64,000 nt of DNA, taken from the NCBI RefSeq assembly GCF_010586825.1, contig NZ_JAAAGB010000002.1:62001-126000 (forward strand), given 5' to 3'. Positions 44,937-53,345 of this stretch are shown in pieces. A model generated the notes under the pieces. It was given only the letters and a program-made list of their open reading frames with translations, searched no databases and had not been told where the DNA came from. The DNA comes from Draconibacterium mangrovi (GTDB lineage Bacteria > Bacteroidota > Bacteroidia > Bacteroidales > Prolixibacteraceae). Within the stretch, counting starts at the first letter, position 1; each line of letters starts with the position of its first letter. Both the position numbers and the translations under genes were made by a program.

Positions 44937-45386
44937 ATGGCAATATTTGATCAAATTAATGAAGACATAAAAGCGGCCATGAAAGCCCGCGAAAAGGAAA
45001 AGCTGGAAGCTTTGCGTGGCATTAAAAAAGTAATGCTTGAGGCGCAAACAGCAAAAGGTGCCAGCGACGTTTTGGCCGATGATGATGCGTTGAAAATTAT
45101 CTCTAAACTGGCAAAACAAGGTTCCGATTCGGCAAATATTTACAAAGAGCAGGGACGTGAGGATCTGTACGAACAGGAAATGAAACAGGTGGCTATATTT
45201 GAAAGTTATCTGCCCGCAAAAATGTCGGACGAAGAGTTAACGGCAGCTGTAAAAGCCGTTATCGAGCAAGTTGGTGCAAGCAGCATGAAAGACATGGGAA
45301 AAGTAATGGGAATTGCTTCGAAGAAACTCGCCGGTCAGGCCGACGGCAAAGATGTTGCCGATAAAGTTAAAGTTTTATTAGCATAA
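44937..45386 (+). CDS. GatB/YqeY domain protein
   Basis: 149 residues from the ATG at 44937 (an in-frame TTG lies three codons earlier). It is helical, starting MAIFDQINEDIKAAMKAREK, with LEALRGIKKVMLEAQTAKGA and a C-terminal GKVMGIASKKLAGQADGKDV. These are the features of YqeY, a protein related to the tRNA-binding tail of GatB. Its function is not established. Genes of this family commonly follow ftsZ in Bacteroidota. It is the last gene of the dcw transcript. Confidence 0.88.
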   Translation: MAIFDQINEDIKAAMKAREKEKLEALRGIKKVMLEAQTAKGASDVLADDDALKIISKLAKQGSDSANIYKEQGREDLYEQEMKQVAIFESYLPAKMSDEELTAAVKAVIEQVGASSMKDMGKVMGIASKKLAGQADGKDVADKVKVLLA

Positions 45387-45414
45387 CAGACGAAACGTTC
45401 AATACGAAAATAAG

Positions 45415-45447
45415 AAAGCAGGTTTGTACATACATACCTGCTTTTTT
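45415..45447. terminator. bidirectional terminator at the end of the dcw cluster
   Basis: AAGCAGGT and ACCTGCTT form a perfect stem followed by a T run on the plus strand and an A-rich flank giving T on the minus strand. It serves both the YqeY gene and the convergent acidic-protein gene. Confidence 0.85.
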
Positions 45448-45452
45448 ATGTT

Positions 45453-45776
45453 TTAATCTTCCAATTGATCCGCAACGTGGTCGAGGTCCGAATATTTATC
45501 TTCGTAATCTTGTTTAACCTCGTCTTTTAAGAATCCGTCATCGTCGTAATCGTCGTCCTCATCAACCAGAGCAACGGCTTCGTTTTCGGTCATTCGTAAC
45601 ATGTAATACTTGTCTTCCGTTTCAAATGGTAAAACCGTAATTTTCTGCCCGGTTTTATCAAAAAAATGGATAAGGTTGTCAGCAAAACCATCCGCATATA
45701 TTAGCTTAATCTGCTCCTGTAAATCCTTATCAAGTTTGCTGTAATCCTTAATTACCTTCGGTTTATTATTTGCCAT
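45453..45776 (-). CDS. small acidic protein of unknown function
   Basis: 107 residues. The first 70 look folded (DYSKLDKDLQEQIKLIYADG, then ITVLPFETEDKYYMLRMTEN) and the last 35 are strongly acidic (EDDDYDDDGFLKDEVKQDYE). I have seen similar proteins next to the dcw end in Bacteroidota but know no function. No signal peptide or membrane segment is present. The codon use matches the neighbours, so it is a real gene. It is convergent with the YqeY gene. Confidence 0.78.
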   Translation of the reverse strand: MANNKPKVIKDYSKLDKDLQEQIKLIYADGFADNLIHFFDKTGQKITVLPFETEDKYYMLRMTENEAVALVDEDDDYDDDGFLKDEVKQDYEDKYSDLDHVADQLED

Positions 45777-46239
45777 TTTTATACCAGTTAAGTTTGTGAA
45801 AATAAAATTTAATAGGACAAAAGATTACTGGTTTTAATCTTCGCTATAGTTAGAGTTTACTTCTACATTACACGAACAAATAAATAGGATGGAAACGACA
45901 TTTGCAATAGCTAAATAATAAATTTTGCAATTTTAATAACTAAACTTTTCGAGTCAAATAGTTGAATAATGAGGAAGGGTTAAATTACAATTGTTTTTAA
46001 AGACTAGTAATGGTGTGATGCGGTGAAGGTATGTTGTGTAAGATTTAGTTAATGAGGGGTTTGTGTGTATTTGTGCATCTTTATCTAATTTATTTGAATA
46101 GTGCTGATACACGAATAAAAACAGAACCTTGTAATTTGAAATGCTTAGAAACGATAAAAGAAAGGTGTGTTTTTATGTCGTATTAAGCATGATTCGAAAC
46201 AACCTGAGAAGGAAATACAATAAGTAGCAAATTGTGCAT
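45777..46239. other. AT-rich non-coding stretch
   Basis: More than 460 bases without any supported gene. It is AT-rich with scattered short repeats and no convincing hairpin until the terminator at 46240. It may contain the promoter of the acidic-protein gene near its left end. No tRNA-like fold was found. Confidence 0.5.
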
Positions 46240-46269
46240 AAAAAAAGGGAGCCTGTAAATGGCTCCCTT
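46240..46269 (-). terminator. rho-independent terminator of the cyclophilin gene
   Basis: AAGGGAGCC and GGCTCCCTT form a perfect nine-base stem with a seven-base loop. On the minus strand a T run follows. It lies 20 bases past the stop of the cyclophilin gene. Confidence 0.9.
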
Positions 46270-46288
46270 GATCTTATCTTTGGTGAAA

Positions 46289-46726
46289 CTATTCTTCCGA
46301 GATAATTATTTTTTCAATTTCATCTCCCTGGCGGATGTCGTCGATTACATCAAGTCCTTCAAAAACGCGTCCGAAGCAAGTGTGATGACGATCGAGATGT
46401 TGCGTGTTTTCACGGTTGTGACAGATAAAAAACTGAGACCCACCGGTATTTCTCCCTGCGTGTGCCATCGACAGAACACCTTTGTCGTGGTATTGGTTGT
46501 TCCCGCTTGTTTCGCAATCAATTGAATAGCCTGGTCCACCAGCTCCGGTTCCGTCAGGGCATCCTCCCTGGATAACGAAGTTAGGGATCACACGGTGAAA
46601 AGTTAGCCCGTCATAAAAGCCCGATTCGGCAAGCTTAATAAAATTAGCAACAGTTCCCGGGGCATCTTCTTCGTAAAACTTAACTTTCATTACTCCTTTT
46701 GAAGTATGTATTTCAGCTGTTTTCAT
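46289..46726 (-). CDS. cyclophilin-type peptidyl-prolyl isomerase
   Basis: 145 residues, without a signal peptide, so cytosolic. FHRVIPNFVIQGGCPDGTG (about 43-61) holds the catalytic Arg, MAHAGRNTGGSQFFICH (about 86-102) follows, and LDRHHTCFGRVFEGLDVID is near the C-terminus. It catalyses cis-trans isomerisation of prolyl bonds. In the usual active-site tryptophan position there is His (LDRHHT), as in PpiB-type bacterial enzymes with lower cyclosporin affinity. Confidence 0.93.
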   Translation of the reverse strand: MKTAEIHTSKGVMKVKFYEEDAPGTVANFIKLAESGFYDGLTFHRVIPNFVIQGGCPDGTGAGGPGYSIDCETSGNNQYHDKGVLSMAHAGRNTGGSQFFICHNRENTQHLDRHHTCFGRVFEGLDVIDDIRQGDEIEKIIISEE

Positions 46727-46867
46727 TCTAAATTATTTTAATTCGGCACAAATGTAGAAAAAAAGAACAATTTTCATAATGACCTCTTACAAGCCACTGA
46801 ATGTAATTGGGTTAGCAGGGCGTTTGAGATATGCTAAAAGGTTGAAGAATAGCGATTTTTACAGAAA

Positions 46868-46950
46868 GTATAAAAAGAAAGAAGGAGACTCAACAGTCTC
46901 CTTCCTAAATGTTAACCCCCAAACACACAATATGGGATGAATCCCAAATG
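46868..46950 (-). ncRNA. candidate small RNA with own promoter and terminator
   Basis: On the minus strand a TATATTTG box (46963-46956) fits the -7 consensus. About 75 bases later a perfect 10-base hairpin (46895-46904 with 46881-46890, four-base loop) is followed by a T-rich tail, the form of a terminator. Between them is a second short stem (46933-46938/46941-46946). No open frame of note lies inside. The layout in the gap between divergent genes suggests an RNA of about 80 bases; no known family was recognised. The remainder of 46727-47200 shows no other feature. Confidence 0.35.
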
Positions 46951-47200
46951 CATTACAAATATATGTTTTCTCAAGCATAAAAAAAACAATTACAAAATAA
47001 TTTATTCTTTTATCTATGAATTTAGATGATTTGATACGTTGGTAATCGAATACATGAAAATTATGTTATGCTTAAATGATAAGATTTTTAGATTGACAGA
47101 ACTATTTTAGAACACGCCGAAATCCTAAAACTTTAATATTTTCTTGGAGAATTTATTATCTTGCTTGCTTTAAAGCCAATACTGATTTCAATTTACGATA

Positions 47201-47836
47201 ATGAAGTACCGACTATTTATGCTATGCTTATTGGGAGTTCTGGCTGCATTTACAGCTTGTGGTCAATATCCTGAAACAGAAAATTCTCTCGACAAAAAGG
47301 TAAAAGCTTTTCTTGAGAAAAACGCCAGCGAATGGCGCGATATGAATGTTCCTTTAACAGATGGGAAAATTCTTTACGATATTATTGTTGAAAATGGCTA
47401 CACTTCGGCCGTTGAAATTGGAACGTCAACCGGTCACTCTGCCATTTGGATTGCGTGGGCAATGAGCAAAACCGGAGGAAAGCTAACAACGATTGAGATT
47501 GATAAAACCCGATATTTACAGGCCAAGGCAAACTTCCGTAAAGCCGGTGTTTCAAAATATATAGATGTTAGACTGGCCGATGCACACGAGTTAGTGCCGG
47601 CATTAGAAGGAGTGTACGACTTTGTTTTCTGCGATGCGGATAAATACTGGTACAAAAACTACTTTATTGCGATGGATCCAAAATTGAAAAAAGGAGGTTG
47701 TTTTACTGCTCACAACACTGCAACAATGGTGAATGGCATTGGTGAGTTTCTTCGCTATATTGAAAATCTGGAAACTTACGATACAACTATCGACCGATCC
47801 AGTCGTTCCGGAATATCAAAAAGTTTTAAAAAATAA
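47201..47836 (+). CDS. O-methyltransferase-like protein with lipoprotein-type signal
   Basis: 211 residues. The N-terminus MKYRLFMLCLLGVLAAFTAC is a lipoprotein-type signal with Cys at 20. The rest is a class I methyltransferase of the catechol O-methyltransferase type: AVEIGTSTGHSAIWIAWAMS (about 72) is the SAM motif, LTTIEIDKTRYLQAKANFRK follows and VFCDADKYWYKNYF (about 143) is the metal region. A SAM enzyme outside the cytoplasm is unexpected, because SAM is cytosolic. It may be anchored with the domain inside, use another ligand, or be mis-started; no later ATG fits well. The amino-acid permease gene follows by 11 bases. Confidence 0.82.
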   Translation: MKYRLFMLCLLGVLAAFTACGQYPETENSLDKKVKAFLEKNASEWRDMNVPLTDGKILYDIIVENGYTSAVEIGTSTGHSAIWIAWAMSKTGGKLTTIEIDKTRYLQAKANFRKAGVSKYIDVRLADAHELVPALEGVYDFVFCDADKYWYKNYFIAMDPKLKKGGCFTAHNTATMVNGIGEFLRYIENLETYDTTIDRSSRSGISKSFKK

Positions 47837-47847
47837 ACGAACTCATC

Positions 47848-49209
47848 TTGCATAATCTGCAAAAGAAATTGGAGCGCCGACTTGGCTTATTTTCTGTAAC
47901 AAATATCGTTATTGCCAATATTGTTGGTGCCGGAATTTTTACTACAACCGGCTATTTAATGGGATTTTTGCAGAACCCTGTTGTTATGCTGATTTTGTGG
48001 GGAATTGGCGGTTTGGTAGCCTTGTGCGGAGCCATTTCGTTTGGCGAATTGGGAGCTGCTTTTCCCGAAGCCGGTGGCGAATATGTATTTATTTCAAAAC
48101 TGTACTCGCCAATGCTGGGCTTTTTAAGTGGCTGGCTATCGCTCATTGTTGGTTTTTCGGCACCCATTGCTGCCTCGGCAATCGGCTTTGCAAAATATTT
48201 TACCTGGGCGTTTCCTCAGTTGCAAAACTGGCTGATGCTAAATGAAATCCTCAGCGTGGAAGATTTTAGCCGTTGTATGGCCATTCTTGTTATCGTTGGT
48301 TTTAGTTTTGTGCATTCGCGCGGGATAGTGCTTGGCGCCAGGGTGCAAAACTGGCTCACCTTACTAAAAATACTTTTGGTAGTAGGATTAATAATTGCCG
48401 GTTTGCTTTTGGGCAATGGAAGTATGCAAAATGTACACCCGGCCTTGCCCTTTCAGTTTTCGTTCGACAATTGGAAAGCAGTTGGTCTTTCGCTAATGTT
48501 TATCATGTTTGCCTACAGCGGGTGGAACTCGGCAACTTACATCGGTTCCGAAATTCGGGAGCCGGGAAAGGTAATACCTCGTTCCTTACTTATTTCAACC
48601 TTAACGGTAACCGTTTTATATATTTTGCTGAACCTGTTTTTTGTGTATTCAGTGCCGGCATCGCAAATGCGAAACGAACCTGAAATTGGAGGTTTAGCCG
48701 CCGGTATGGCGTTTGGTGCAACTGCCGAAACCATTGTTTCATTACTTATTTCGTTTGCTCTTTTTTCGTCGTTAAGTGCATTTATTATTCTGGGACCGCG
48801 GGTTTATTATAAGATGGCCAGCGATGGTTTGTTTTTTCAGTCAGTGGCCCGAATTAGTCCGAAACATAAAGTGCCCTCTAATGCTATTTTGTTGCAGGCA
48901 GGAATTGCTATTGTGTTGGTTCTTTCGGGTACTTTCGAGCAGATTTTAACCTACATGGGGTTTTCATTGGGAATCTTTCCGATTATAGCGGTGGCCGGTA
49001 ATATAAAATTACGACGATCGGAACATCAGAGGCTGCGTTTGCCGGGGTATCCGTATGTTCAGCTGTTTTTTATTTTGGTGAGTACGGCCATTTTAGTTCT
49101 TGCGTACCTGGAGCGACCAGTTGAGTCGAGTATTGCTGTTTTAACAGCTCTTTCGGGTATTCCGGTGTATTACTGGTTTCAAAGAAAGAAGGTTAAGCCG
49201 ACTGAATAG
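47848..49209 (+). CDS. APC-family amino acid permease
   Basis: 453 residues with about twelve membrane helices. The first helix contains NIVIANIVGAGIFTTTGYLM, the APC substrate-binding glycine motif, and SFGELGAAFPEAGGEYVFIS (about 67) is the consensus region. The start is TTG at 47848; the next Met (about 38) would remove the first helix. It imports or exchanges an amino acid not identifiable by eye. It follows the methyltransferase gene by 11 bases, so the two share a transcript. The end overlaps the convergent acyltransferase by 17 bases. Confidence 0.88.
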   Translation: MHNLQKKLERRLGLFSVTNIVIANIVGAGIFTTTGYLMGFLQNPVVMLILWGIGGLVALCGAISFGELGAAFPEAGGEYVFISKLYSPMLGFLSGWLSLIVGFSAPIAASAIGFAKYFTWAFPQLQNWLMLNEILSVEDFSRCMAILVIVGFSFVHSRGIVLGARVQNWLTLLKILLVVGLIIAGLLLGNGSMQNVHPALPFQFSFDNWKAVGLSLMFIMFAYSGWNSATYIGSEIREPGKVIPRSLLISTLTVTVLYILLNLFFVYSVPASQMRNEPEIGGLAAGMAFGATAETIVSLLISFALFSSLSAFIILGPRVYYKMASDGLFFQSVARISPKHKVPSNAILLQAGIAIVLVLSGTFEQILTYMGFSLGIFPIIAVAGNIKLRRSEHQRLRLPGYPYVQLFFILVSTAILVLAYLERPVESSIAVLTALSGIPVYYWFQRKKVKPTE

Positions 49210-49939
49210 ATTTCAGCATCGATTCAATTTGCTCCTTGGTCTTTTCCTGCAACTGTTTGTGATCGTTGTCTAGAATAGGTTCGCCATAACGAATAGTAAC
49301 GTGAGTAAGAGGTTTCCCCAGCTGCCGGAAAAAATGCCCCACAAAAGTGTCTTTGTCAACCCAGGCATCATCAACATCTTTAAAATCAATTGCCATCGGG
49401 ATAACAGGAATGTTCCCATCGGCCGCAATTTTGAAGCTACCGTTTTTAAACTTTTTGGTAAGCGGTCCTTTGTAAGTTGTTCCTTCAGGAAAAAGAATTA
49501 CCGGGATTCCGCCATCAACCGATTCTTTTATTTTTTTCATCGTCAGCAGAAGGCTTTTCTGATTTTTCCGGTCAACCAAAATCGAGTTGGTAACACGTGC
49601 TCCCAAAGCCACAAAAGGCCATGTGGCTATTTCTGCTTTTCCAACCATGGCTGCGGGTGTCATTGCGGCAACAATAAAAATATCGATGTAGCTCCGGTGA
49701 TTGGGCATTAGAATATAATTACCAGCTTGGGGAATTTCGTTTTTATCCACTTTAATTCCGCAAATAAAAAGGATGGTGCGCCCCCAGGTGCCGGCCACCC
49801 ACTGTTGCATGCGCCGACTAAAACCTTTTGTTTTTAGCCAAAACCACCCGATTATGGTAACATAAGCACTCATAAACAGCACCAGTAAAAGCCTGATGAA
49901 AGCAAGTGGCGAGAATAAAATTATTCGAGCGATCTTCAT
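49193..49939 (-). CDS. lysophospholipid acyltransferase (PlsC-like)
   Basis: 248 residues with an N-terminal membrane helix (about 10-32). It has the classic acceptor motif PNHRSYIDIF (H-x4-D, about 79-88) and the FPEGTTYKGP motif (about 150-159). It probably acylates lysophosphatidic acid at sn-2. It is convergent with the permease gene and overlaps it by 17 bases. It is different in motif spacing from the acyltransferases at 17227 and 27208. Confidence 0.88.
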   Translation of the reverse strand: MKIARIILFSPLAFIRLLLVLFMSAYVTIIGWFWLKTKGFSRRMQQWVAGTWGRTILFICGIKVDKNEIPQAGNYILMPNHRSYIDIFIVAAMTPAAMVGKAEIATWPFVALGARVTNSILVDRKNQKSLLLTMKKIKESVDGGIPVILFPEGTTYKGPLTKKFKNGSFKIAADGNIPVIPMAIDFKDVDDAWVDKDTFVGHFFRQLGKPLTHVTIRYGEPILDNDHKQLQEKTKEQIESMLKSIQSA

Positions 49940-50044
49940 TTAAAGCATATCTGTTTAATTGCAAGCGTTTCGGATTTATTAGCGCATCCGAATCACGACA
50001 ACATTCTTACTGATTACAAATATGCGAAAACAAGCAATACGGAT

Positions 50045-50082
50045 AAAAAAAAGGATTCCAGGTTTTAATCGCGCTGGAATCC
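50045..50082 (-). terminator. rho-independent terminator of the molybdenum hydroxylase genes
   Basis: GGATTCCAG and CTGGAATCC form a perfect nine-base stem with a 12-base loop. On the minus strand a run of eight T follows. It lies about 67 bases after the large-subunit stop. Confidence 0.85.
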
Positions 50083-50149
50083 AGGTTTTGTGGTTGATTC
50101 TATTAAAAAGTGACAAATTGTAATTCGTAGGATTATTTCTACTTAATGA

Positions 50150-52297
50150 TTATACATTTTTCAAAGCCTGAAGTACTTTGTCAGGAGTCATTGCCATTTC
50201 AAGTAATCGGGCTCCCGTCTGATCGTAAATAGCATTTCCGATTACGGCTCCCATACAAACAATTGCCGGTTCTCCACCTCCCTGCGGAGGCGTGGTTCTT
50301 TGCAAAATTTTAGTTTCCATTTCCGGTATCCACGAGAACCGTGGAATTTCATAGGTGTCGAAATTTTTGGTTATAACTTTTCCGCCCTCAAACTCAATAA
50401 CCTCTTTCAGCGAATAACCCAACCCCATGTTTATACAGCCTTCCATCTGAATGGTTGCGCCCTGCGGATTTACACAAAACCCCATTTCCTGAGCAACCAA
50501 AACCTTTAAAACTTTCACTTCACCAGTTTCTTTGTTAACATCAACTTTGGCAATGTGCGCAACATAGGTTCCGGCATCAGAACCTATGGCTACGCCAAAT
50601 CCTCTGCCCGATGATGATTTCGCTGGTTTCCAGTCGGCCATTTCTGCCACTGCCTTTAGCACATCGATAGCTCGTTGGTCTTTAAGGTTTTTTAACCTGA
50701 ACTCAACCGGATCCATTCCCGCTTTGGCAGCCATAATGTCCACCTGCGTTTCGCGTGCAAAGGTGTTGGTGCTGTTGCCCGGTCCGCGCCAGGCTCCGGT
50801 GTCGAAAGGATGTATTCCCGGGGCTGTCCATCCACGTCCGTAAACCGTTCTTTTCTGATGTGGCACATCGTACAGGGTTTCCGAGCCGCGGTCCCCGGCA
50901 TAATAAACGTGGTAATCCCAGAAGGTAATTTTGCATTCGTCGTCGATTCCCGAGTTTACTTTTAAAACTGCTGCCGGACGGAAGGTATCATAGAAAAACT
51001 CTTCTTCCCGTGTCCAGTCAACCATAATCGGATTACCGGTTAGTTTTGCCAGTTTTGCTGCCTCAACGGCTTGCCCGTGGGCCGATTTCCCACCAAAACC
51101 ACCTCCCAGATACGGAGGTTTCACGCGAACTTTCTCTGCTTCCATTCCCAATATCCTGGCGATATTTGATTGTGCTGGAAACGGTGTTTGTGTTCCGGCC
51201 CAAACGGTCATTTTATCACCATCGAAATATGCCATTGCAGTGTGAGGTTCCATGGGCGAGTGGGCAACGTATCCGTCGTGGAATTCGGTATTAAAAACCG
51301 AAGTTGCCAGTTCTTCTCCTTTTGAAAGGTCACCCTCGTTTATATTTACATTTCCTTCCGGTGCACGTTCCTTTAGGTAATCGAAAATGTTGTCATTATT
51401 AACCGGTTTGTCCGCTTCCTCAAATTTGGCTTTGAACAAGCCTCGTGCTTTTTCTGCCATTTCCGGGTCTTCATGCAAAGCAGCCACAAGGTCGCCATCT
51501 TTTACAATTTGAACTCCATCTACTTTTTCAGCCTCCGATGTATCCACCGAAATTAATTTTGCACCGTGTGATGGCGGACGTAATAAACGGGCATAAAGCA
51601 TTCCAGACAAACGCAAATCGCCTGAATATTTGGCTTTTCCGGTAACCTTTTCCATGCTGTCGGCACGGAATTTCGGCTTGCCCATTATTTTGTATTTCGA
51701 ATAATCTTTAACGGTAGCATCTTTTTTCGCAACCCGTTCAATGCGTTGCCCATTAGCAAGTTGCGCGTAAGTTACCTTTTTCGCTCTGTTACCGCGATCA
51801 AAAACCACACCTTCAGCAACTTCGAGCTTGTCCACTTCTGTACCCAGTTTTTCCGCAGCCAGTTCCAATAAAACCTGGCGCGCTTCTGCTGCAGCGGCCA
51901 ACATCGACGGCCCGAACATGCGGGTTGTGAGAGAGCCAAAAGTTCCCATGTCCCACGGACAGAGGTCTGTGTCGCCCATTACCATTTCAACTTTTTTGTA
52001 CGCTACATCCAGCTCATCGGCCAGCATCATGGCCAGACCGGTATTTGCACCCTGGCCCATCTCTATTTTTCCGGTATAACACGATACTTTTCCATTCTCA
52101 TGAATACGCAGAAAAGCATTAAAATCATCGGGTAACTGCCGTTGATTGCCTTCAGCTGCCATCAGTTTTAGCGCTGCTCCGGCATGAAAGAAAACATAAA
52201 TACCTCCGCCTAGCAGTTGAATAAAGTTTCGGCGTTTTATGGTGTTGGCCGGGGTGTGTCCTTCTATATAATCCTGAATATTTTTTGCCTTATCCAT
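50150..52297 (-). CDS. molybdopterin-binding large subunit, isoquinoline 1-oxidoreductase-like
   Basis: About 715 residues from the ATG at 52297 (MDKAKNIQDYIEGHTPANTI). Longer in-frame starts would run into the small-subunit gene. IKRRNFIQLLGGGIYVFF (about 20-37) is a Tat-type signal, so folded enzyme is exported. The Mo-cofactor domains follow: GKIEMGQGANTGLAMMLADE near 78, PPYLGGGFGGKSAHGQAVEA near 395 and WRGPGNSTNTFARETQVDI near 510. It belongs to the IorB branch of xanthine-dehydrogenase-like hydroxylases and works with the [2Fe-2S] subunit encoded just before it. No FAD subunit is present, in keeping with the two-subunit type. The substrate, an N-heterocycle or aldehyde, is not determined. 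Confidence 0.88.
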   Translation of the reverse strand: MDKAKNIQDYIEGHTPANTIKRRNFIQLLGGGIYVFFHAGAALKLMAAEGNQRQLPDDFNAFLRIHENGKVSCYTGKIEMGQGANTGLAMMLADELDVAYKKVEMVMGDTDLCPWDMGTFGSLTTRMFGPSMLAAAAEARQVLLELAAEKLGTEVDKLEVAEGVVFDRGNRAKKVTYAQLANGQRIERVAKKDATVKDYSKYKIMGKPKFRADSMEKVTGKAKYSGDLRLSGMLYARLLRPPSHGAKLISVDTSEAEKVDGVQIVKDGDLVAALHEDPEMAEKARGLFKAKFEEADKPVNNDNIFDYLKERAPEGNVNINEGDLSKGEELATSVFNTEFHDGYVAHSPMEPHTAMAYFDGDKMTVWAGTQTPFPAQSNIARILGMEAEKVRVKPPYLGGGFGGKSAHGQAVEAAKLAKLTGNPIMVDWTREEEFFYDTFRPAAVLKVNSGIDDECKITFWDYHVYYAGDRGSETLYDVPHQKRTVYGRGWTAPGIHPFDTGAWRGPGNSTNTFARETQVDIMAAKAGMDPVEFRLKNLKDQRAIDVLKAVAEMADWKPAKSSSGRGFGVAIGSDAGTYVAHIAKVDVNKETGEVKVLKVLVAQEMGFCVNPQGATIQMEGCINMGLGYSLKEVIEFEGGKVITKNFDTYEIPRFSWIPEMETKILQRTTPPQGGGEPAIVCMGAVIGNAIYDQTGARLLEMAMTPDKVLQALKNV

Positions 52298-52334
52298 GTT
52301 GTCATTTTTTAGGAGTGAATACATAGAAGCTAAA

Positions 52335-52811
52335 TCATTTGCTGTTTTGCATTTTGTTTGCAGCGGCTTCAATCGCATCCAGAATACGGTTGTGTGCACC
52401 ACAACGACACAGGTTGTCTTCCATTCCCAAAATGATATCTTCCCTGCTCGGTGTTGGCTGGTTGTTTAGTAATCCCACAGCATTCATTATCATGCCCGGA
52501 GTGCAGTAGCCGCATTGCAGTGCATCATGGTCGGCAAATGCCTGCTGCACCGGATGCAGCTTTTCGCCTTGCGCAAGTCCCTCAATCGTGACAACGTTTT
52601 TGCCGGCTACATCGCCAATAGTGGTGGCGCACGACCGGGTTGCCGAGTTGTTGATTAGAACGGTGCAGGCGCCGCAATACCCTTCGCCGCAACCATATTT
52701 GGTACCTGTTAAGTTGAAATGTGTTCGCAAAACCCAAAGCAGCTTTTTCGACTCTTCCAGTTCCACCGAAACATTTTTTCCGTTTAAAGTAAATTCGATT
52801 TTTGCATTCAT
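52335..52811 (-). CDS. [2Fe-2S] small subunit of the molybdenum hydroxylase
   Basis: 158 residues. The plant-type cluster is YGCGEGYCGACTVLI (about 39-53) with a fourth Cys in ATRSC. The second cluster is in LQCGYCTPGMIMNAVG (about 98-113) and the following DNLCRCGAHNRI. It passes electrons from the Mo site to an acceptor, probably a cytochrome. It is the first gene of a two-gene unit with the large subunit (37 bases). Confidence 0.92.
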   Translation of the reverse strand: MNAKIEFTLNGKNVSVELEESKKLLWVLRTHFNLTGTKYGCGEGYCGACTVLINNSATRSCATTIGDVAGKNVVTIEGLAQGEKLHPVQQAFADHDALQCGYCTPGMIMNAVGLLNNQPTPSREDIILGMEDNLCRCGAHNRILDAIEAAANKMQNSK

Positions 52812-53088
52812 TACAGTTGGTTTAATATGATTTAGATTTTCTGCAGAATTTAGTGTTGTTTCTAATTCCGCGTGAAATCATTTTTGGCAAAAATGCTCTT
52901 CCTTCAAATTTACTAAGAATTAATCAGAAAGAAAATGGTGGAGTGGTAATGGTGTAATTCTCCTTGGAAGAACAGAAGTTATTGAATGGAGATAATGCGT
53001 GCAGTAATACTAAGAACCAAAACAGGATTCCGCATTTGCGGTTTGATTAAGGGTTTTAAAGCTAAAACAATTGATTATCTGAAATAAA

Positions 53089-53114
53089 AAAGAGAGCCGT
53101 TATTGCTCTCTTTT
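53089..53114. terminator. hairpin with T run upstream of the integrase
   Basis: AAGAGAGC and GCTCTCTT pair around a seven-base loop, followed by a short T run on the plus strand and preceded by A bases. It marks the last host-type signal before the integrated element. Confidence 0.6.
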
Positions 53115-53270
53115 GTTGAGGTTCCTGGCGAACCCGAAACTATCCATTTCGAAGTGTTTTAGAACGCCTTTAAATCCTCTAAAAAGGGTGTGAAAATCAA
53201 TGAAAGGGGCGTTTGTGGGGGTGTTTGCTATATTTAATGAAATTTAATAAAATTGAATGTTATTTAAATT

Positions 53271-53292
53271 TGGTTGCCCAATGGTTGCCCAA
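53271..53292. repeat. perfect tandem 11-bp repeat before the integrase gene
   Basis: TGGTTGCCCAA occurs twice without a gap (53271-53281 and 53282-53292), 54 bases before the integrase ATG. The pair is enclosed by AAATT/AATTT-type inverted sequence. Such repeats near int are typical arm-type binding sites for integrase or a regulator site; the exact role is inferred. Confidence 0.6.
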
Positions 53293-53345
53293 ATTCAATT
53301 TTATGCCTAAATTGGGGAAGTGTTTGAATGATAAAAATCTAATCA

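Larger units (their letters stand above)
52812..53345. other. non-coding junction between host genes and the integrated element
   Basis: No gene of support in 534 bases. It holds a hairpin terminator at 53089-53114, then a short imperfect palindrome GGTTCCTGGCGAACC at about 53121-53135. The integrase-proximal part is AT-rich and contains the tandem 11-base repeat described separately. The left attachment site should lie somewhere between about 53115 and 53345; its core cannot be fixed without the right end. Confidence 0.45.

Noticed and set aside
46259-46525. 88-codon plus-strand frame opposite the cyclophilin gene
   Set aside because: It is the reverse-strand reading of the cyclophilin coding sequence.
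53100-53345. tRNA gene as integration target next to the integrase
   Set aside because: The GGTTCCTGGCGAACC palindrome recalls a T-arm, but no acceptor stem, anticodon arm or D-arm can be folded around it.
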